Notes under the pieces: generated by a model
Seen by the model: only the letters and a program-made list of their open reading frames with translations
What the model was told of the DNA's origin: nothing
Databases searched by the model: none
In this document: in pieces, positions 45,405-57,398 of the stretch
How positions within the stretch are numbered: the stretch's first letter is position 1
Layout of the letters: each line of letters begins with the position of its first letter
Translations under genes and position numbers: made by a program
Source of the DNA: Ricinus communis
Taxonomy: Eukaryota > Streptophyta > Magnoliopsida > Malpighiales > Euphorbiaceae
Direction: 5' to 3'
Length of the DNA: 64,000 nt
NCBI RefSeq assembly: GCF_019578655.1
Contig: NC_063262.1
Location: 5,339,582 to 5,403,581 of the forward strand

Positions 45405-46370
45405 ATTTGATACATCAGTTTCAACAATTTTGAATGCGGATGGATCAACTAAGTGTAAACATAGAATTTCAGAAATTTGCTTTTTAATGCTTTGGACAAT
45501 CTTTGTATGCTCATCAGTCCATGCAGGGGGATTTTTCTTTAATCTATCATGTAGGGGTTTTGCTAAACAGTTCAAATTTGGATAAAAATCCATGACATAA
45601 TTTAAACTGCCAAGAAACCTTTGCAATTGAGTTTTTTCCAAAATTTTATCTGGAAATTTTGAAATAAAAGCTAGAGACCTTTCAATTGGGGTGATAGTTC
45701 CCCGAGATATGTAGTGTCCAAGAAATCTAATTTTCATTTGGAATAAAGGAACCTTAGACTTTGAAACTACTAGGCCATTTTTCTTAACATAGAAAAATGT
45801 CTCCAAATATTTGAAATGTTGCTCTAGAGAATTTGAAAAGATTAACACATCATCGATATAAACAATGCAAAACTTTGAATAAGGATTGAAAATGTCATTC
45901 ATGATTTTTTGAAATTCAGAAAGAGCATTTTTTAATCCGAAAGGCATTACATTCCATTCGTGTTGACCAAATGGAACTGTGAATGCAGTTTTGTACCGAT
46001 CTTTAGGATGAATTTAGATTTACCAAAATCTAGATTTCATATCAAACTTTGAAAAAATAAAAGCAGAGTGAAACTTTTAAAGAAGATCTTTTTTGTTTGG
46101 AATGGGGTATGTAATCCACTTTAGAGCTTTATTTAAAGGTTTGTAGTTGATCACCAATCTAGGTGTTCCTCTTTCTATCTCACTATTTTTGTTGACATAG
46201 AAGGTTGCACACGACCAGGGGAATCTGGATTTGGTAATTAAACCCTTTTGTTCTAAATCTTTTATTTCTACTCTACAATGGCTTTCAAGGGTTTCATTCA
46301 TTTGGATAGGTCTGGCTTTGGTAGGAATTTGTTTGTCACTAAAATCTTTCTCATATGGTAAATCCACCAT
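45405..46370 (-). pseudogene. Viral reverse transcriptase and RNase H start, copy C
   Basis: Motifs RLVINYKPLNKALKW, MPFGLKNALSEFQKIM and IVYIDDVLIFS (YIDD 45849-45860, minus), followed by IRFLGHYISRGTITPIE and NLNCLAKPLHDRLK. The RNase H catalytic start has VETDVSNLGYGG where copy B has a second Asp in DTDAS, and then runs into the TA tract. The frame is broken between about 45950 and 46080. Confidence 0.85.
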
Positions 46371-46469
46371 ATGCTGTTTTCTTTTCCAAAAAGCATTAGG
46401 AAGATCAGAACAAACTTCTTTTTTTATTTTCTTTGATAAATCAGAAATTTTTCTTTGGACAAATTCATT

Positions 46470-47500
46470 TTACAATTGGTTTTGGATTCTTTTTAAACCC
46501 ATTTCTTGTTTTAGGTGGAAAAGCTGGGTTTGTTTTCCTTTAATCAAGGCATTTATCTCAAAATTATAAATTGAGTGAGCTTTTATAAGATTGAGATTTC
46601 TCTTCTTGGGTTTTTCTAAAAAAGAAAAAACAATCTTTAAATCTTTAGTTTTAAAAATGATACCGGCAATAGTTACTTGGAAAGGAGTAATTAAATTGAT
46701 AAAAGGAGTTCCCAAAATAACAATTTGTTGTAAATCCTTTGTAAGGATAAAAATATTTTTTAGAGCAATATTATTGTTTAGAATTGCAGCTTCAGTTTTC
46801 CCCGCAATTTTGATTTTTGAACTATTGGCTGAGGTGAGCCTTTCTTTTGTTTCTTGATGATATCTTTTAGGAACTAGCTCATAATTGATACAGTTGAGGT
46901 TTGCTCCCGTATCAAACAAAGCTATAGTTTCTATCTGGAAATCATCAGGGAAAATGAGTTTTATTTGAATCAAATATTCTTGAGGTTATTTCTTTTAAAA
47001 CATTAATGAAGTTTTCTGGGACATTTTCAGAAACCTCAAGATTTTGAAAATCATTTTCTTCTCTAGAATCAGAATCACTATTTTGTTTAAGAATCAAGCT
47101 TTAGAGCAAAATAGAATCATTTTGTTGCTTTTCTTTCAACTTTTTGAGTTCAGCTTTGATGGTTTTAATTTCTTTTTGAAGTTCTTGGATAGTAGGGAGA
47201 GGGTTTTTTTACTTTTTCCCTTTTTCCAAGATCATAGTAAGATCATAGGTGTTCTTACTAGAAGAAGGGACGAGGGTTTCAGTTTTTAGAATTTCTTTCA
47301 AGACTTGTTTTTGAATATGAGAGTCATTAATATGCTTGACGGCCTCAAGAAGGGCTTCTTGTTGCCTAGTGAGCATATTAATATTCTTTGGAATATTATC
47401 TGATTCTCATTCAGAATAATCGGATGAGGTTTTAATTTCATCAATTTGAAACTCTTCCTCATTATTCGAAAATTCTGATTGAGAGGAATCAACAAGAAGA
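46470..47500 (-). pseudogene. Viral coiled coil and aspartic protease, copy C
   Basis: Active-site motif LFDTGANLNC (DTG at 46905-46913, minus) and ILGTPFINLITPF are preserved in one 167-codon open stretch. The preceding coiled-coil part (47000-47500) is broken by several frameshifts. Confidence 0.82.
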
Positions 47501-47769
47501 GCTGAAATTTTGCTCAAAATTTCTTTTTCTATTTGGAGCTCATGAAATTTTTTAGAAAACTTACAATACTTTAAAGTGTGACCATTTTTTCCACATTTGT
47601 AGCAAGTAATTTTGCTAAAATCCTTTTTGGAATTTTGTTTTGGAAATTTAGAAGAGGATAGCCTTTTGTAGAAATTCTCTCTGTTTTTGGGTGCTTTCTT
47701 ATTTTTGAAAAAATATTTTTTCTTTAAAGTTCTAGAAAAATCTTCTTTGCATTTTCCTTTGCAGGTAGG
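47501..47769 (-). pseudogene. Viral coat protein C-terminal part, copy C
   Basis: Contains the zinc knuckle C-X2-C-X4-H-X4-C at 47563-47604 (minus; YKCGKNGHTLKYC) and the basic stretch before it. It is separated from the rest of the coat domain (50839-51650) by the inserted LTR. Confidence 0.8.
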
Positions 47770-47774
47770 GGAAG

Positions 47775-50700
47775 TGTCACGACCCCATCCGTGGGCCCGT
47801 GACCGGCACTAGGGAATGGGTAGGTGTAAGGCTATCGAATCCTATAGTAAGCCTGACACTCACAACTCAAACAAATCTCATATCAACTTTTACTATTATT
47901 AACGCCATAATTTACAGTAACATTAAATTTTACACAATTAAATCGGTCTGCCAGAAGAACTAGGCGAGACCCAGATCTTAGAAAATTTACAACTGATACA
48001 TCTACTATTACTACTGCAGAGAATCTAAGATTTACCAATTTATATACCAAATCAAATACATCACCCGATGATGGAGTCGGGTTACTGAATAAGAGTCGCA
48101 GGAAGACTAACAGTCACGCATCTGAAAAAGAAAATTGAGACTGTCAGTCTCGAGAGTGAGTTAAAATCAAATAATCTAGAGACTATTGCAGTCTTCACAG
48201 AAAATATTAATCATTCGAATCAGTATATCAACCATGCACGTAAATACAACTCATATTATAATCATACCATAATAAATAAATAAATAAATAAATAATATAT
48301 TTTTACTTTTACGGGACGAGTACCCTAACCCCAAATTCTAATAGCCTTTTGGCTCTCTTAATCCAATAAGACTGGCGCCCAGAGAGCAATGCTCGACCAG
48401 GGACCTTACCTCCAGTCTGGTAACTTAAGTATCCAAATAAGTCGGCACCCAGAGAACAATGCTTAACCAGGGATCTTTACTCCGGCATCTCATTCCAATA
48501 GGACTGGCGCCCAGAGAGCGAAGCTCAACCAGAGTCCTTAACTCTAGTCCGATCACTTAATATTTACTATCCAAATAAGCCGGCGCCCAAAGAGCAATGC
48601 TCGACCAGGGACCCTTACTCCGGCATCTCACTCAATCAGCCCAGAGAGTCATGCTCGACCAGGGCAAAACTCATAATAATCATTCTCATTCTTGGTCTTA
48701 AAAAATTTTGCCCCATCCAAGAGCGAATCTTATTACTGCAATTTACTCAAATCAGCCCAGAGAGCCATGTTCGACCAGGGCGAACTCATAAAAATCTTAT
48801 TACCCGTCTATGATCATTACCGGTGCGCACGCGGTCCTGATGTAACCCATCAGGTGGCATGTTCTACGAAAGCCACATTCCCAAATCGCAATCATCACAT
48901 TTAATAAATATCATTCTCTAATGAAATCATTTAACACATATTGGAATTAAGATTAAAAATTTAGGGTAAAGCAACGTGCAATTATTTATATTTCGATTCT
49001 AATCATCATATTACGCATAAATTTCTAAAATAGCATATTAAATTCAGACTTAGCAATAGTGCAATGATTAAATGACTTTAACTCACAGAATTGGGCGACC
49101 TCCTAGCTCTGCTCCGGTGCCTCGGTTGGAGTGAGCCGAACAGACAGATCATCTAATCACGGAAAACAATTTATCAAAATGCTGAAACAATCGATCATTA
49201 ATCCTAGGTCTAGACTCCTAGGATTTACTGTCTAAGAATCCCGATTCGGGAGAATGCTACTGAAAATCCGGCAGAACATCCCCTACAACACGTACATTTA
49301 CCCCCCGTAAAAACGGGTCCAGGACCTGCCAGAAAAACACTTCAAATATCCAACAATTTAAACAACAGGAGTCGGGTCCCCAAACTTTAATATTTTTCCG
49401 ACTCCGCTACACAGCACAAAACACGAGGCAGGCAAATTGACAGACAATTATTTTAAAATCACAAATATCATCTAATACTCAATATAAATCAATAGACACA
49501 CAATTAAACCAAGAATTTCCAAAATTACAGGCCAGAGAAAATTACCGAGACGCTCGGTCGCTCGGTCGACTCGCTTCCAGCCGCCGGAGTTCGATCGACG
49601 ATCTGAACTCACCATCGGACTCGAAACAACACGCTAACGACAATTCCCGCTTTCGATTCTCCGATCTGACACCCGATCATCTAGAGAGATTTACGGATGA
49701 TCTCAACCGTCGATTTGCAAACGAAGTCCGATCGACACGAAACCGGTGCCATTGCGAAGCTTGAGCTGAGGAGAGTCGGGATACGTTCTCCGATCATCCA
49801 TAGCTCGCCGACTACCCCTCAAACTTCACTTTGCCGGATCTTGCAACTCCGACCACCCCAGCGCCGCCAGCTGCGCGAGAGAGCCGCCGAGAGGAGCCGA
49901 TCGCCAGGATCGGCCGAAAACGCCCGACGGCCTCGGAAGCCACCGCCTCTCTTTGTGATTCTGCCGCCTCACGCCGCTGCGCCGCCTCGCCGACGCCAGC
50001 GCCTTCACCGCATCGACGCCGTGCATGCCGCCACCACAACGACAAAGACCCAGCCTCCTCCTTCTTCTTCACGCGCGACGCCCCCTCTCTCTCTCTCTTC
50101 CCGATCCTTCTTTTCTTTCCTGTCTTTCAATATCGACATTAGACCCCCAAACTTTCCTTCCTTACAATTTGGTCTCTCAACTCTTTTAATTACTTACAAT
50201 TTCATCCTGCAGAATTCCAATTTAACCCCTAAACTTTCCTTTATCCTTTCAATTAAGCCCTTAACTAATTAATTTGGGCCAAAATTAGAATTATTGAAAA
50301 TACACAATTACATAAATACCTCTGACCGACATATTTATTTACAAAAATACCAAACTCACAAATTTCCATTAGAACCCCATAAAAATAAAATTATACTTTT
50401 AATCCTTATTTCAAAATAAATTTCCAATTTAGTCCTAACACACAATTAAATTAAATAACCAATTTACTATTTATTTTCCAACTTAAATTTTAATACCACT
50501 AGTTAATTAAAATATCAATTTCCTCATAATTCTTTTATAAAAACATCATTTACAATTTCTTCCAAAATTTTCCAATATATATAATTTTATTTATACATAT
50601 ACATATACATTGGGAAAAAATTAGAATAACCAAAAATGTAATCTACCCTTCAAATAATTTACTTAATTAATTCTTAAAATTTCAAACTAATTGGGTATAG

Positions 50701-50833
50701 AAAAATAATTCATTTAATTGACTAATATTAAAATTTCCATTAAATCATTTCAAATTAAACCAAATAAAAATGAAGCTAAAATTAACTTAAATAAAAACTT
50801 ATTATTAAACATATAAAAGTTACGGGTATTACA
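47775..50833. mobile_element. Solo LTR, 3059 bp, nested in the viral coat gene
   Basis: Starts TGTCACGACCCC, ends GGGTATTACA, and is flanked by the 5-bp target duplication GGAAG (47770-47774 and 50834-50838). Removing the LTR and one GGAAG gives viral sequence collinear with copy A at about 32217-32230. A TGTCACGACCC...GTGACCGG start is familiar from plant Ty3/gypsy LTRs. No gag-pol is present, so it is a solo LTR. It contains an internal repeat array at about 48360-48790 and a GC-rich stretch at 49550-50110. Open frames there (for example 49697-50272) are compositional and not supported as genes. Confidence 0.9.
48365..48785. repeat. Imperfect tandem repeats inside the solo LTR
   Basis: Six imperfect units centred on CCCAGAGAGCAATGCTCGACC, at about 48376, 48448, 48511, 48585, 48639 and 48756, with spacing of about 54-117 bp. 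Alternate units share TCCGGCATCTCA, suggesting a higher-order unit. Secondary structure or enhancer-like roles are possible but unsupported. Confidence 0.8.
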
Positions 50834-50838
50834 GGAAG

Positions 50839-51655
50839 GTTCTATGGGATTATACTCAAACTGGTTACAAAAACTACCTAGCTCCTGTCTTATCTTCTTC
50901 ATTTCCCATTTGAGTTGTCTTTAGAGTTTAAGGTCATGGCAAATTTTTAATCGCTCTTTCTGAGTAAGGCTAACTAATTCACCATAAGTGTAGAAATCAT
51001 AAGGGATCTGGCCATTATGGGCTTCTCTTATGGTATTCCTAACCCTTTCACCTAGAATCTTAGGTAAACCAGCTAAGAATTTTTCTTTCCAGAAAGGTTG
51101 GTTTGAATCTTCCTTAAGCATGACTCTGGTGAGGAAAGTATCTTTATAAGCTTGGAAGTTGCTAAGTTTTTTGCAGGTTAGATTGTTGAGAAGCTCAGCA
51201 TTTTTATCTTTTAGAAGAGAAGGGTCTCTTATGAAATGAAGAAAAATCGTCAAGATTAAGGTTGACACAGCATCCTCAATAGGATTTTCTAGCTCATCTA
51301 AGATGGGGTTCCCTTCTATGGTCGTTTGGATGGTACCTAGGATTTGGAGCTACTGTGCTTGTGTGAGATGGTAATCCCACCATCCTTTAAGCTGGCCAGA
51401 AAATCCAACTATAAAGAGTTCAACAATGGCTTTATCGGAGGTACCGCTTTGGGTTTTATAGGCATTGGCTGCCATGGTCATCTATTGTAAGAAACTAAGA
51501 ATATTGTATTCTGAAATTCCATCTATATTCCATTCATAGATGGAAGAGACATTGAATCTAGATTGGGTGAGGATATTATTTCTATTTTCTATTCCTAAAT
51601 CTGGGCAGTATTCCTAAAGTATGCCAAGTCAATCTAGGGGCTTGCCATCCCAATC
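50839..51655 (-). pseudogene. Viral coat protein N-terminal part, copy C
   Basis: Matches the coat domain of copies A and B: LGERVRNTIREAHNGQIPY and FLTRVMLKEDSNQPFWKEK are readable. Stops occur around 50922 and 51350, and the GWQAPRL-type start near 51650 is disrupted. Confidence 0.8.
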
Positions 51656-52540
51656 TGTTGATGTTGGAAGGCTTTTCAGTGACACTTTCAAGCTCTGAAT
51701 CATTGAATTCATTGCTTTGGACTTGATCTATAGCACTGATATTCCTACTGCTTTGAGAAGTATCGGGTACTAGGTTTTTGGAGGATTCAGAAGTGGCTAA
51801 TTTGCTAAGTTGTTCCCTGACTGCTCTAGTAAACTCAGTTTACTTTTGAAATTGGTCTTGACTAGGCTTTGAGATCTGGTAGGGTTTGAAGACTGGGTTT
51901 TTGAGCTTTTTTGTTTAGTTTACCTCTCTTGGATGACCAGTGTTGGGGATTGGAGAAGTGAAGACTGTAGGAGGTTTTTGAATTTGGCTTTCTATCCTAA
52001 CAAGTTGTTTCCCTATTGTGTTAAGATAGGTATTTGAGAAATTGTTCTGTTGAACAATATTCTTAACATTCTTCTCAAGCTCCTCTCCTATTAATTTGTA
52101 AGGTGCAGCTTCTATTTCGTTCTCTCCATAAGAAATGGTTATTTTCCTAAGGGGAGGATGTTCAGACTGGATGGTTTAATTTTCTCCGACCTTCCACTCT
52201 GGAGTCTTGTTCCTTATAGTAACAGAACTAATGAGTTTTTCTTTGAAAGGATAAAGAATACTATTTTCTTTGCAATAAATCTAAAATCAGTCAAAAAATT
52301 TGATTTGGATTCTGTTTTATATGCAAAATTGGTAGTATCCTTCTTGGATACTGTCCTTTTCTTGTAGAAAATATTTAAAAAACTAAAGTTTTTTGGAATG
52401 GTTTTTCTTTGAATAGAAATCTTCATGTAAAAGCTTTTTATTGATTTGAAAATCTTTTGAAATTATGTTGATTTCTGCTTCTAGATTTTGGGTTATTGCA
52501 AATGGTGATGGTGAAGAGGGAATAGAGACAGTCTCTATAT
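51656..52540 (-). pseudogene. Viral ORF1 spacer, copy C
   Basis: Same spacer as 34138-35090 on the opposite strand, with stops and frameshifts. No function can be assigned. Confidence 0.65.
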
Positions 52541-53650
52541 TATCATCTTTTTTTTATTTATTGTAAACAGGTCTAGGGATATTGCTTTGGTAATCAATAT
52601 TTTGTAATATGGTGTTTGAGCTTGATATATCAGATGTCAAAAATCTTGGTTGTGTTTATGATGGAGTTGGTTCTTTGTAAGGGGCATAAATAACAGAAGG
52701 TATTTTTGATAGCCTTCCAATATCTATGGTCGAGGTTGAAGAATCATCATCAGAAAATCTAGAAGAGGTTGATTTCTTGTTGAATGTAAGCTTGACTTTC
52801 CCATCTGGAAACTGGGTTATGTTTCTGAGATTTGTATTTGGCTTTGTGTGTTTTGGTGATTCAGGTTGGATTGCACCTTCAAGGATCCATTCTTCTAGAA
52901 GAGTGATATCCTTCCATTAAATAGTTTTTGGAATAGTCGGATTGGATTTGGAAAGATCTGTTTGGAGGAATAAGGTTTCTCCTTTTGGTGAGTGGAGTTT
53001 GTGTTTCGAACCAAAAGCAGAAATCATGGCTTTGTAATATATTTTGAAAATCAATACTATCGGAATATATCCTTCAAGCATTTTATAATTATGTATTTTT
53101 ATTTGGAGAACAATGCTTTTTAAAATATTTTTGTCATAGAAATTGTAATATTTGGAAAACAATTGAAAGAAATTGGTCCTTTATTAAGGCTTGACTCAAC
53201 AGTACCTAATAAAGAATCATAGAAATTTGTAAACCTAGCATCTCTAAGGACTGCTAAGATGGAAGTATCTAAACCTTCTCTGGTAAGGGATTTTATTCCT
53301 ATCTAGACAAGGCCTATATGAATGTATTTATAGTCTTTTTCTTTATGCTTCTGGAGGGTCTTTGGATTCAAAAGATAAATTTCTTCAAAAGGCTTTGAAA
53401 TTTGAATATCTCTTTCTTCAGTTTTGATAGTAAAATCAGTTTTGAAGAGAGGAAACTTTGAAAACTCATAGATTTGCTTCTTTTGAATCTTAGGTATTTT
53501 CCAATCATTAATATGCTTTGAAAAATCTTCAATAGTGATTTTCTCACTGTTTACTAATCCTTTAGACCTTGAAGACTCAGAGGTAGAAGAGTTTGAAAAA
53601 GAAGAAGATCTACAGAAAAAAGGTTCTAAATTGATTTTAAAATAAACCAA
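52541..53650 (-). pseudogene. Viral movement protein, nearly full length, copy C
   Basis: The only copy with the N-terminal half. 53650-53303 (minus) is open: a Ser-rich start, then KITIEDFSKHINDW and KTDFTIKTEERDIQISKP. A stop ends it near 53303. The next segment carries the LDTSILAVLRDARF motif with the Asp conserved in 30K-type movement proteins, and 53162-52917 continues the domain with gaps. There is no ATG at the head of the open stretch (it opens with TTG), so the native start is uncertain. Broken. Confidence 0.75.
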
Positions 53651-53823
53651 AATAACTTTTTAAACAAATGTGGACCAAGCCACCAGATTTACTGCCCTTA
53701 AATCAGACGGGACTTACTACTGTGCATAAATGAACATGTTTGTTTATCAGAGATATGATGCAGATTAAAATAATTTTAAAATCTCTTATATGTAAATAAT
53801 CTTCTCTTTCCAGGAACCCAATA
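53651..53823 (-). other. Viral leader, copy C
   Basis: About 170 bp between the primer-binding site and the movement protein frame on the minus strand; untranslated leader by position. It contains AGATTATTTACATATAAGAGA (53784-53804), whose complement recurs at 56093. Confidence 0.6.
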
Positions 53824-53836
53824 GGCTCTCATACCA
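53824..53836 (-). other. Viral primer-binding site (tRNA-Met type), copy C
   Basis: On the minus strand TGGTATGAGAGCC, one mismatch in 12 to the caulimovirid/LTR consensus TGGTATCAGAGC complementary to initiator tRNA-Met. It lies just upstream of leader and movement protein, as position 1 does in circular caulimovirid maps. Confidence 0.75.
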
Positions 53837-54024
53837 AGGATTGATTGTGAATCCGCGAAAGAAGTATTGCAAAAAGATGTTCAAAATATAGCTTCAAAAT
53901 AAATTTTTGCCAGATGGCAAGCCATTCTTTCCGTTTTTGATTTTGAAATCGAATACATAAGAGGAGATTCGAATTCAATTCCAGACTTTCTAACTAGAGA
54001 GTTCCTTCAAAAACAGGAGTGACA

Positions 54025-55451
54025 ATGCCAAGAAAATCGAGAGCAAAAGACAAAGAGGAAAAGCCAACAGCAAATACAGAAGTTGTTCAAAGCCCAAAAA
54101 AGGAGATTTTACCCTCCTCTTCAAAGCCTATCAGAACCTGGACTGAGATCATCCAGGAGGAAATAGACAAAAGCAAAGAAGACCCGGCTCAAAAGCAATT
54201 CCAAATTCAGGAGTGGATTGCACAACAAACTCCCGAGTTTTTAAAGCTGGTCGAAGAATATTCAAAACAAGTACCAAGGGCTGAAGTCCAACCAGAAATT
54301 TCTCCAAAGTCATCCTCCTCTTCAAACAAGGGTAAAGGTATACTATTTATCCCTTTTCCAAAACTTGAGATAGTAATTTCAAAGCCTAACTCACAAGAAA
54401 TAGTTTTGTCTTAAACAAAACTTTTCAAAACCAATGATTATATAGAAAAGCAAAACTTTCAAAGCATTTTAACTATTGAGGAAGGATTCTGTACAGAAAG
54501 CCCCTCAAAACTAGTTTCAAAAGTTTTTCCTCTAAGATGGTACTTTAAACCCTAGAATAAATCAAAACCCCAATCTTACTACCAGTCTATCCTTGAGGTA
54601 ACTCGTTCTATAAAATTTAAACACTTCAAAAAGCATAAAGACCACAAAGACCCAGCATACTCCACATGCACCATCCAAAGAATCCTTTACCTTTCAGATT
54701 GGGGAATGGATTTACACTCGCCAAGATCTTTTCCAACCTCCCTCCAAAGCACCTACCCTTCAAGCCTAAATACTTCTTTCAACTATTGGGATTACCAACA
54801 AGCTTGGTTTAATACTTTTCTTTTACAGAAGGACAAAGCCATTCTTAGCTTTTCTACTTCGACACAAGCACTATCCAAACTTCAAAAATTCCATATTGGT
54901 TTAAACAATGGTGAAATTTTTATGGCAACGTTCCAGAGACCATAATTCCAGAAGTTCTCCCTTTGTTTAATCTATTCAAAGCTCACTATAAACCCAACAA
55001 AATAGAAAGACGTTTTCCTGCCTTACTTCTATTTTGTTCAAACTTCTTTCTCCCCTGGGTATGTGTATGGTATTTCCATTTCAACCAAGCAGCAGATGGA
55101 GAAATTATCCTTGCCTGAAGATTCAAAGTTAAATGGTGGGATAAATTCAACCACCAAGAAAAATTATCTCTAAAGATGGTACAAAGTTTTCTTTCAAAAA
55201 ATAGCTTCTTGCCACCTCTGAAAGAACAGACCACTTTCCTGGCAGAGAAGTCTTTCATTATTCCAAAGCTAGCGGCGGCTCAAACAGAAGAAGATTTCTT
55301 ACAATTGATCAAACAGTTATCAGAGACCGCCTCTTCAAAAGGAAAATCTAAAGCTTCATCTTCCTCTTCCAGCACCAGCTCAGCAGCAATTGATCTAGAT
55401 GGTGACTCGAATGAAGATGACTGTTTTGGGATATTTAAGCCCATCAAATGA
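54025..55451 (+). pseudogene. Viral ORF2 (unknown function), copy C
   Basis: ATG 54025 lies 2 bp after the ORF1 stop (TGA 54020-54022). The N-terminal 130 codons are open (RTWTEIIQEEIDKSKEDPAQ, FQIQEWIAQQTPEFLKLVEE) to a TAA at 54412-54414. The aromatic middle continues with stops and frameshifts (MDLHSPRSFPTSLQSTYPSS near 54706), and the last 91 codons (55176-55451) end in the acidic IDLDGDSNEDD tail. Diverged from copies A and B, which helps show which parts are conserved. Confidence 0.78.
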
Positions 55452-55755
55452 TCCTTGTAAAACCTATAGGTTGAAAACCAAAAATGGCAGCCAAGAGAAT
55501 TCTGCAATGGGCCAAATACCCAATAAAAAAAAAGTCTTTTCAAAAATAGAAAAAAGACAAAAGATCCTGCACCGTTACTTTTTCGAAAAGAAAATAATGA
55601 AGATTCCTCATTAAAGACGCATGGCAGACAATTCCTGCTAAAGTCGTGGAGCCACTCACTCCATTATCAAAAGCATCTAAAAGACGTGGAGCCCCTGACT
55701 TCATTATCGAGAGTATCCAAAGCAAGAATTATTGAGCCTCAAGGCTGAAGACTTC

Positions 55756-55763
55756 TATAAATA
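55756..55763 (+). promoter_or_regulatory. Viral TATA box, copy C
   Basis: TATAAATA at the same position relative to ORF2 as in copies A and B. Confidence 0.8.
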
Positions 55764-55979
55764 GATGAGCTACCAAAGAAGAAGGCAGACTGAAAAATCA
55801 CAAAAAACTCTTGTATTCTTCAAGTCCTTAGAGATATAGTGAGAAAAGAGAGTGTGAGCCAGAGAGTGATAGTGAGAAACCACCTTCCTCTTGTATTCAA
55901 CTACTCTTGTAAGTTATATTTCTTTGTTTAAAGCTTTCATTTTAAAGCTTTTATTTGAAAGTTTGTATATTTGTTCATC

Positions 55980-55985
55980 AATAAA
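55980..55985 (+). promoter_or_regulatory. Viral polyadenylation signal, copy C
   Basis: AATAAA about 220 bp after the TATA box, in line with copies A and B. Confidence 0.65.
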
Positions 55986-56092
55986 AATTTGTTATTTTAT
56001 TTTTTTATAATCTTTAACAAGCGTATGCTCTGTGTTTGCCTCGTCTGAGGATCCTGCACACCAGAAACTTGTTAGTCAGTCTCTCCTTGGTA

Positions 56093-57398
56093 TCTCTTAT
56101 ATGTAAATAATCTACAGATAAAAGATTATATATATATAATGTAAATATAAATAGTAAGATATTATTTTATTTGTTTGATTATTTATAATTAATTTAATTT
56201 GATTTTTTTAGAAATAAGAAGTTGGTGCGACCAAGAAAAATGGACGATTCCTTTAAAATTCTCATTTTAATTTAAAATAACTTTTGACTGTCCAAACACC
56301 AATAAAAAATCATTCATTTATAGTTATGTTTTTATAATTATTTCTTTACCAACCAAGCCACCGCAAAGTGTGAAAAGTTTAGATCCTCTAAATGAAAAAT
56401 AGTGCATTAAATTCTTAAAAGAAAATAATGCTCTTTCAAAATGATGAATCATATGTCTAAAGTCTGCCTTGCAAGCTCATTTCGTTCTCTTTCAAAAATA
56501 TATATATTTTTATTCTTTTTTCTACATTACATATTATTATATTATGTAATCCTTATTTTAAAGTAAAAAACTAGGACATCTAAATGCGTGGTACACAGGA
56601 ATTTTTGACTTAGTGGCAAGCAAGCAAACATGTTTGACTTAGTTATAGGAATAGAAGTAGTCTAGTTTCTGAATGGCTGTTTCATACTGCAGGAGGTCAG
56701 ATATTTGAGCTCTGTCAGCTCCATTTAAGTACCAAAAAATATTAGGGTATTTAATACTGAGAGATTATTTACCATATTTTGAGATAACTATGTTATTCTA
56801 TGAAACCTGTTATTAGCGTATGTTTTTCTGTATAATGTATAAAGAATTGTAGGTTTTTTTTTCCCTTTCCTGAACTGGAATTGGAGCTTCAGACCTTACA
56901 AAGAAAATAGATATATAAATATTGGAGTGACGATCTCTGGATTAATTGTGGCTTCATTTGCCTGCCAACTATATCAGTGTTTATAGAATACGTTTGTCAT
57001 TTTCTTTGTAGTTGACTTTTCCGTTTCGTTTTCTGCATAGGCTGACTTAGGTTAGGTGGGAACTGGGAATAGCAGTTGATAAAGGTCGTGATGAGAGTGA
57101 TGAGTTTAAATTATGAAACTTAATTGAAAACTAAGGTTGTCTTAATATTTCAGGTCTCATCATTACAATTTGTTTATGCAATAGTCCAATTTCAAGTTGT
57201 TGTCCTGGCAACATCCTGACAAAAAGGTTATCTCTTTCTTTATATTTTATGATATAAATCACTTTTGTTTCGCATTTGGACCCATAAATTATTGTTGGTA
57301 CTTGAAACCTGATATATTCACTTTTGTGTCGCTGGGATCAAGTTTTCGCTTTGCTGATATATTCACTTACTATCTCCTCTCTCTCTCTTCACTACAGT
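56093..57398. other. Intergenic, upstream of LecRK-3
   Basis: AT-rich sequence with short TA runs. No gene or separate element was recognised. It should include the LecRK-3 promoter; a CT-rich stretch (57374-57390) lies just before the ATG. Confidence 0.55.

Larger units (their letters stand above)
45390..53836 (-). mobile_element. Endogenous pararetrovirus copy C, 5' part (minus)
   Basis: Minus-strand viral sequence running from a primer-binding site at 53836 through leader, movement protein, spacer, coat protein, protease and reverse transcriptase into RNase H, where it is cut at the TA tract (45390). It is interrupted by a nested solo LTR at 47775-50833, leaving about 5.4 kb of virus. It supplies the leader and N-terminal movement protein missing in copies A and B. 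Stops and frameshifts occur throughout ORF1. Confidence 0.9.
53837..56092 (+). mobile_element. Endogenous pararetrovirus copy C, 3' part (plus)
   Basis: Plus-strand viral sequence beginning in RNase H (IDCESAKEVLQKDV) and continuing through ORF2, promoter, polyadenylation signal and terminal region. It is inverted relative to the 5' part and joined to it at the primer-binding site. Together the two parts amount to about 7.6 kb of viral sequence, lacking a short middle piece of RNase H. Confidence 0.88.

Noticed and set aside
49697..50272. 191-codon Pro/Arg-rich ORF inside the 3-kb solo LTR
   Set aside because: Open in several frames on both strands because of high GC content; it lies wholly within an LTR and has no recognisable domain.
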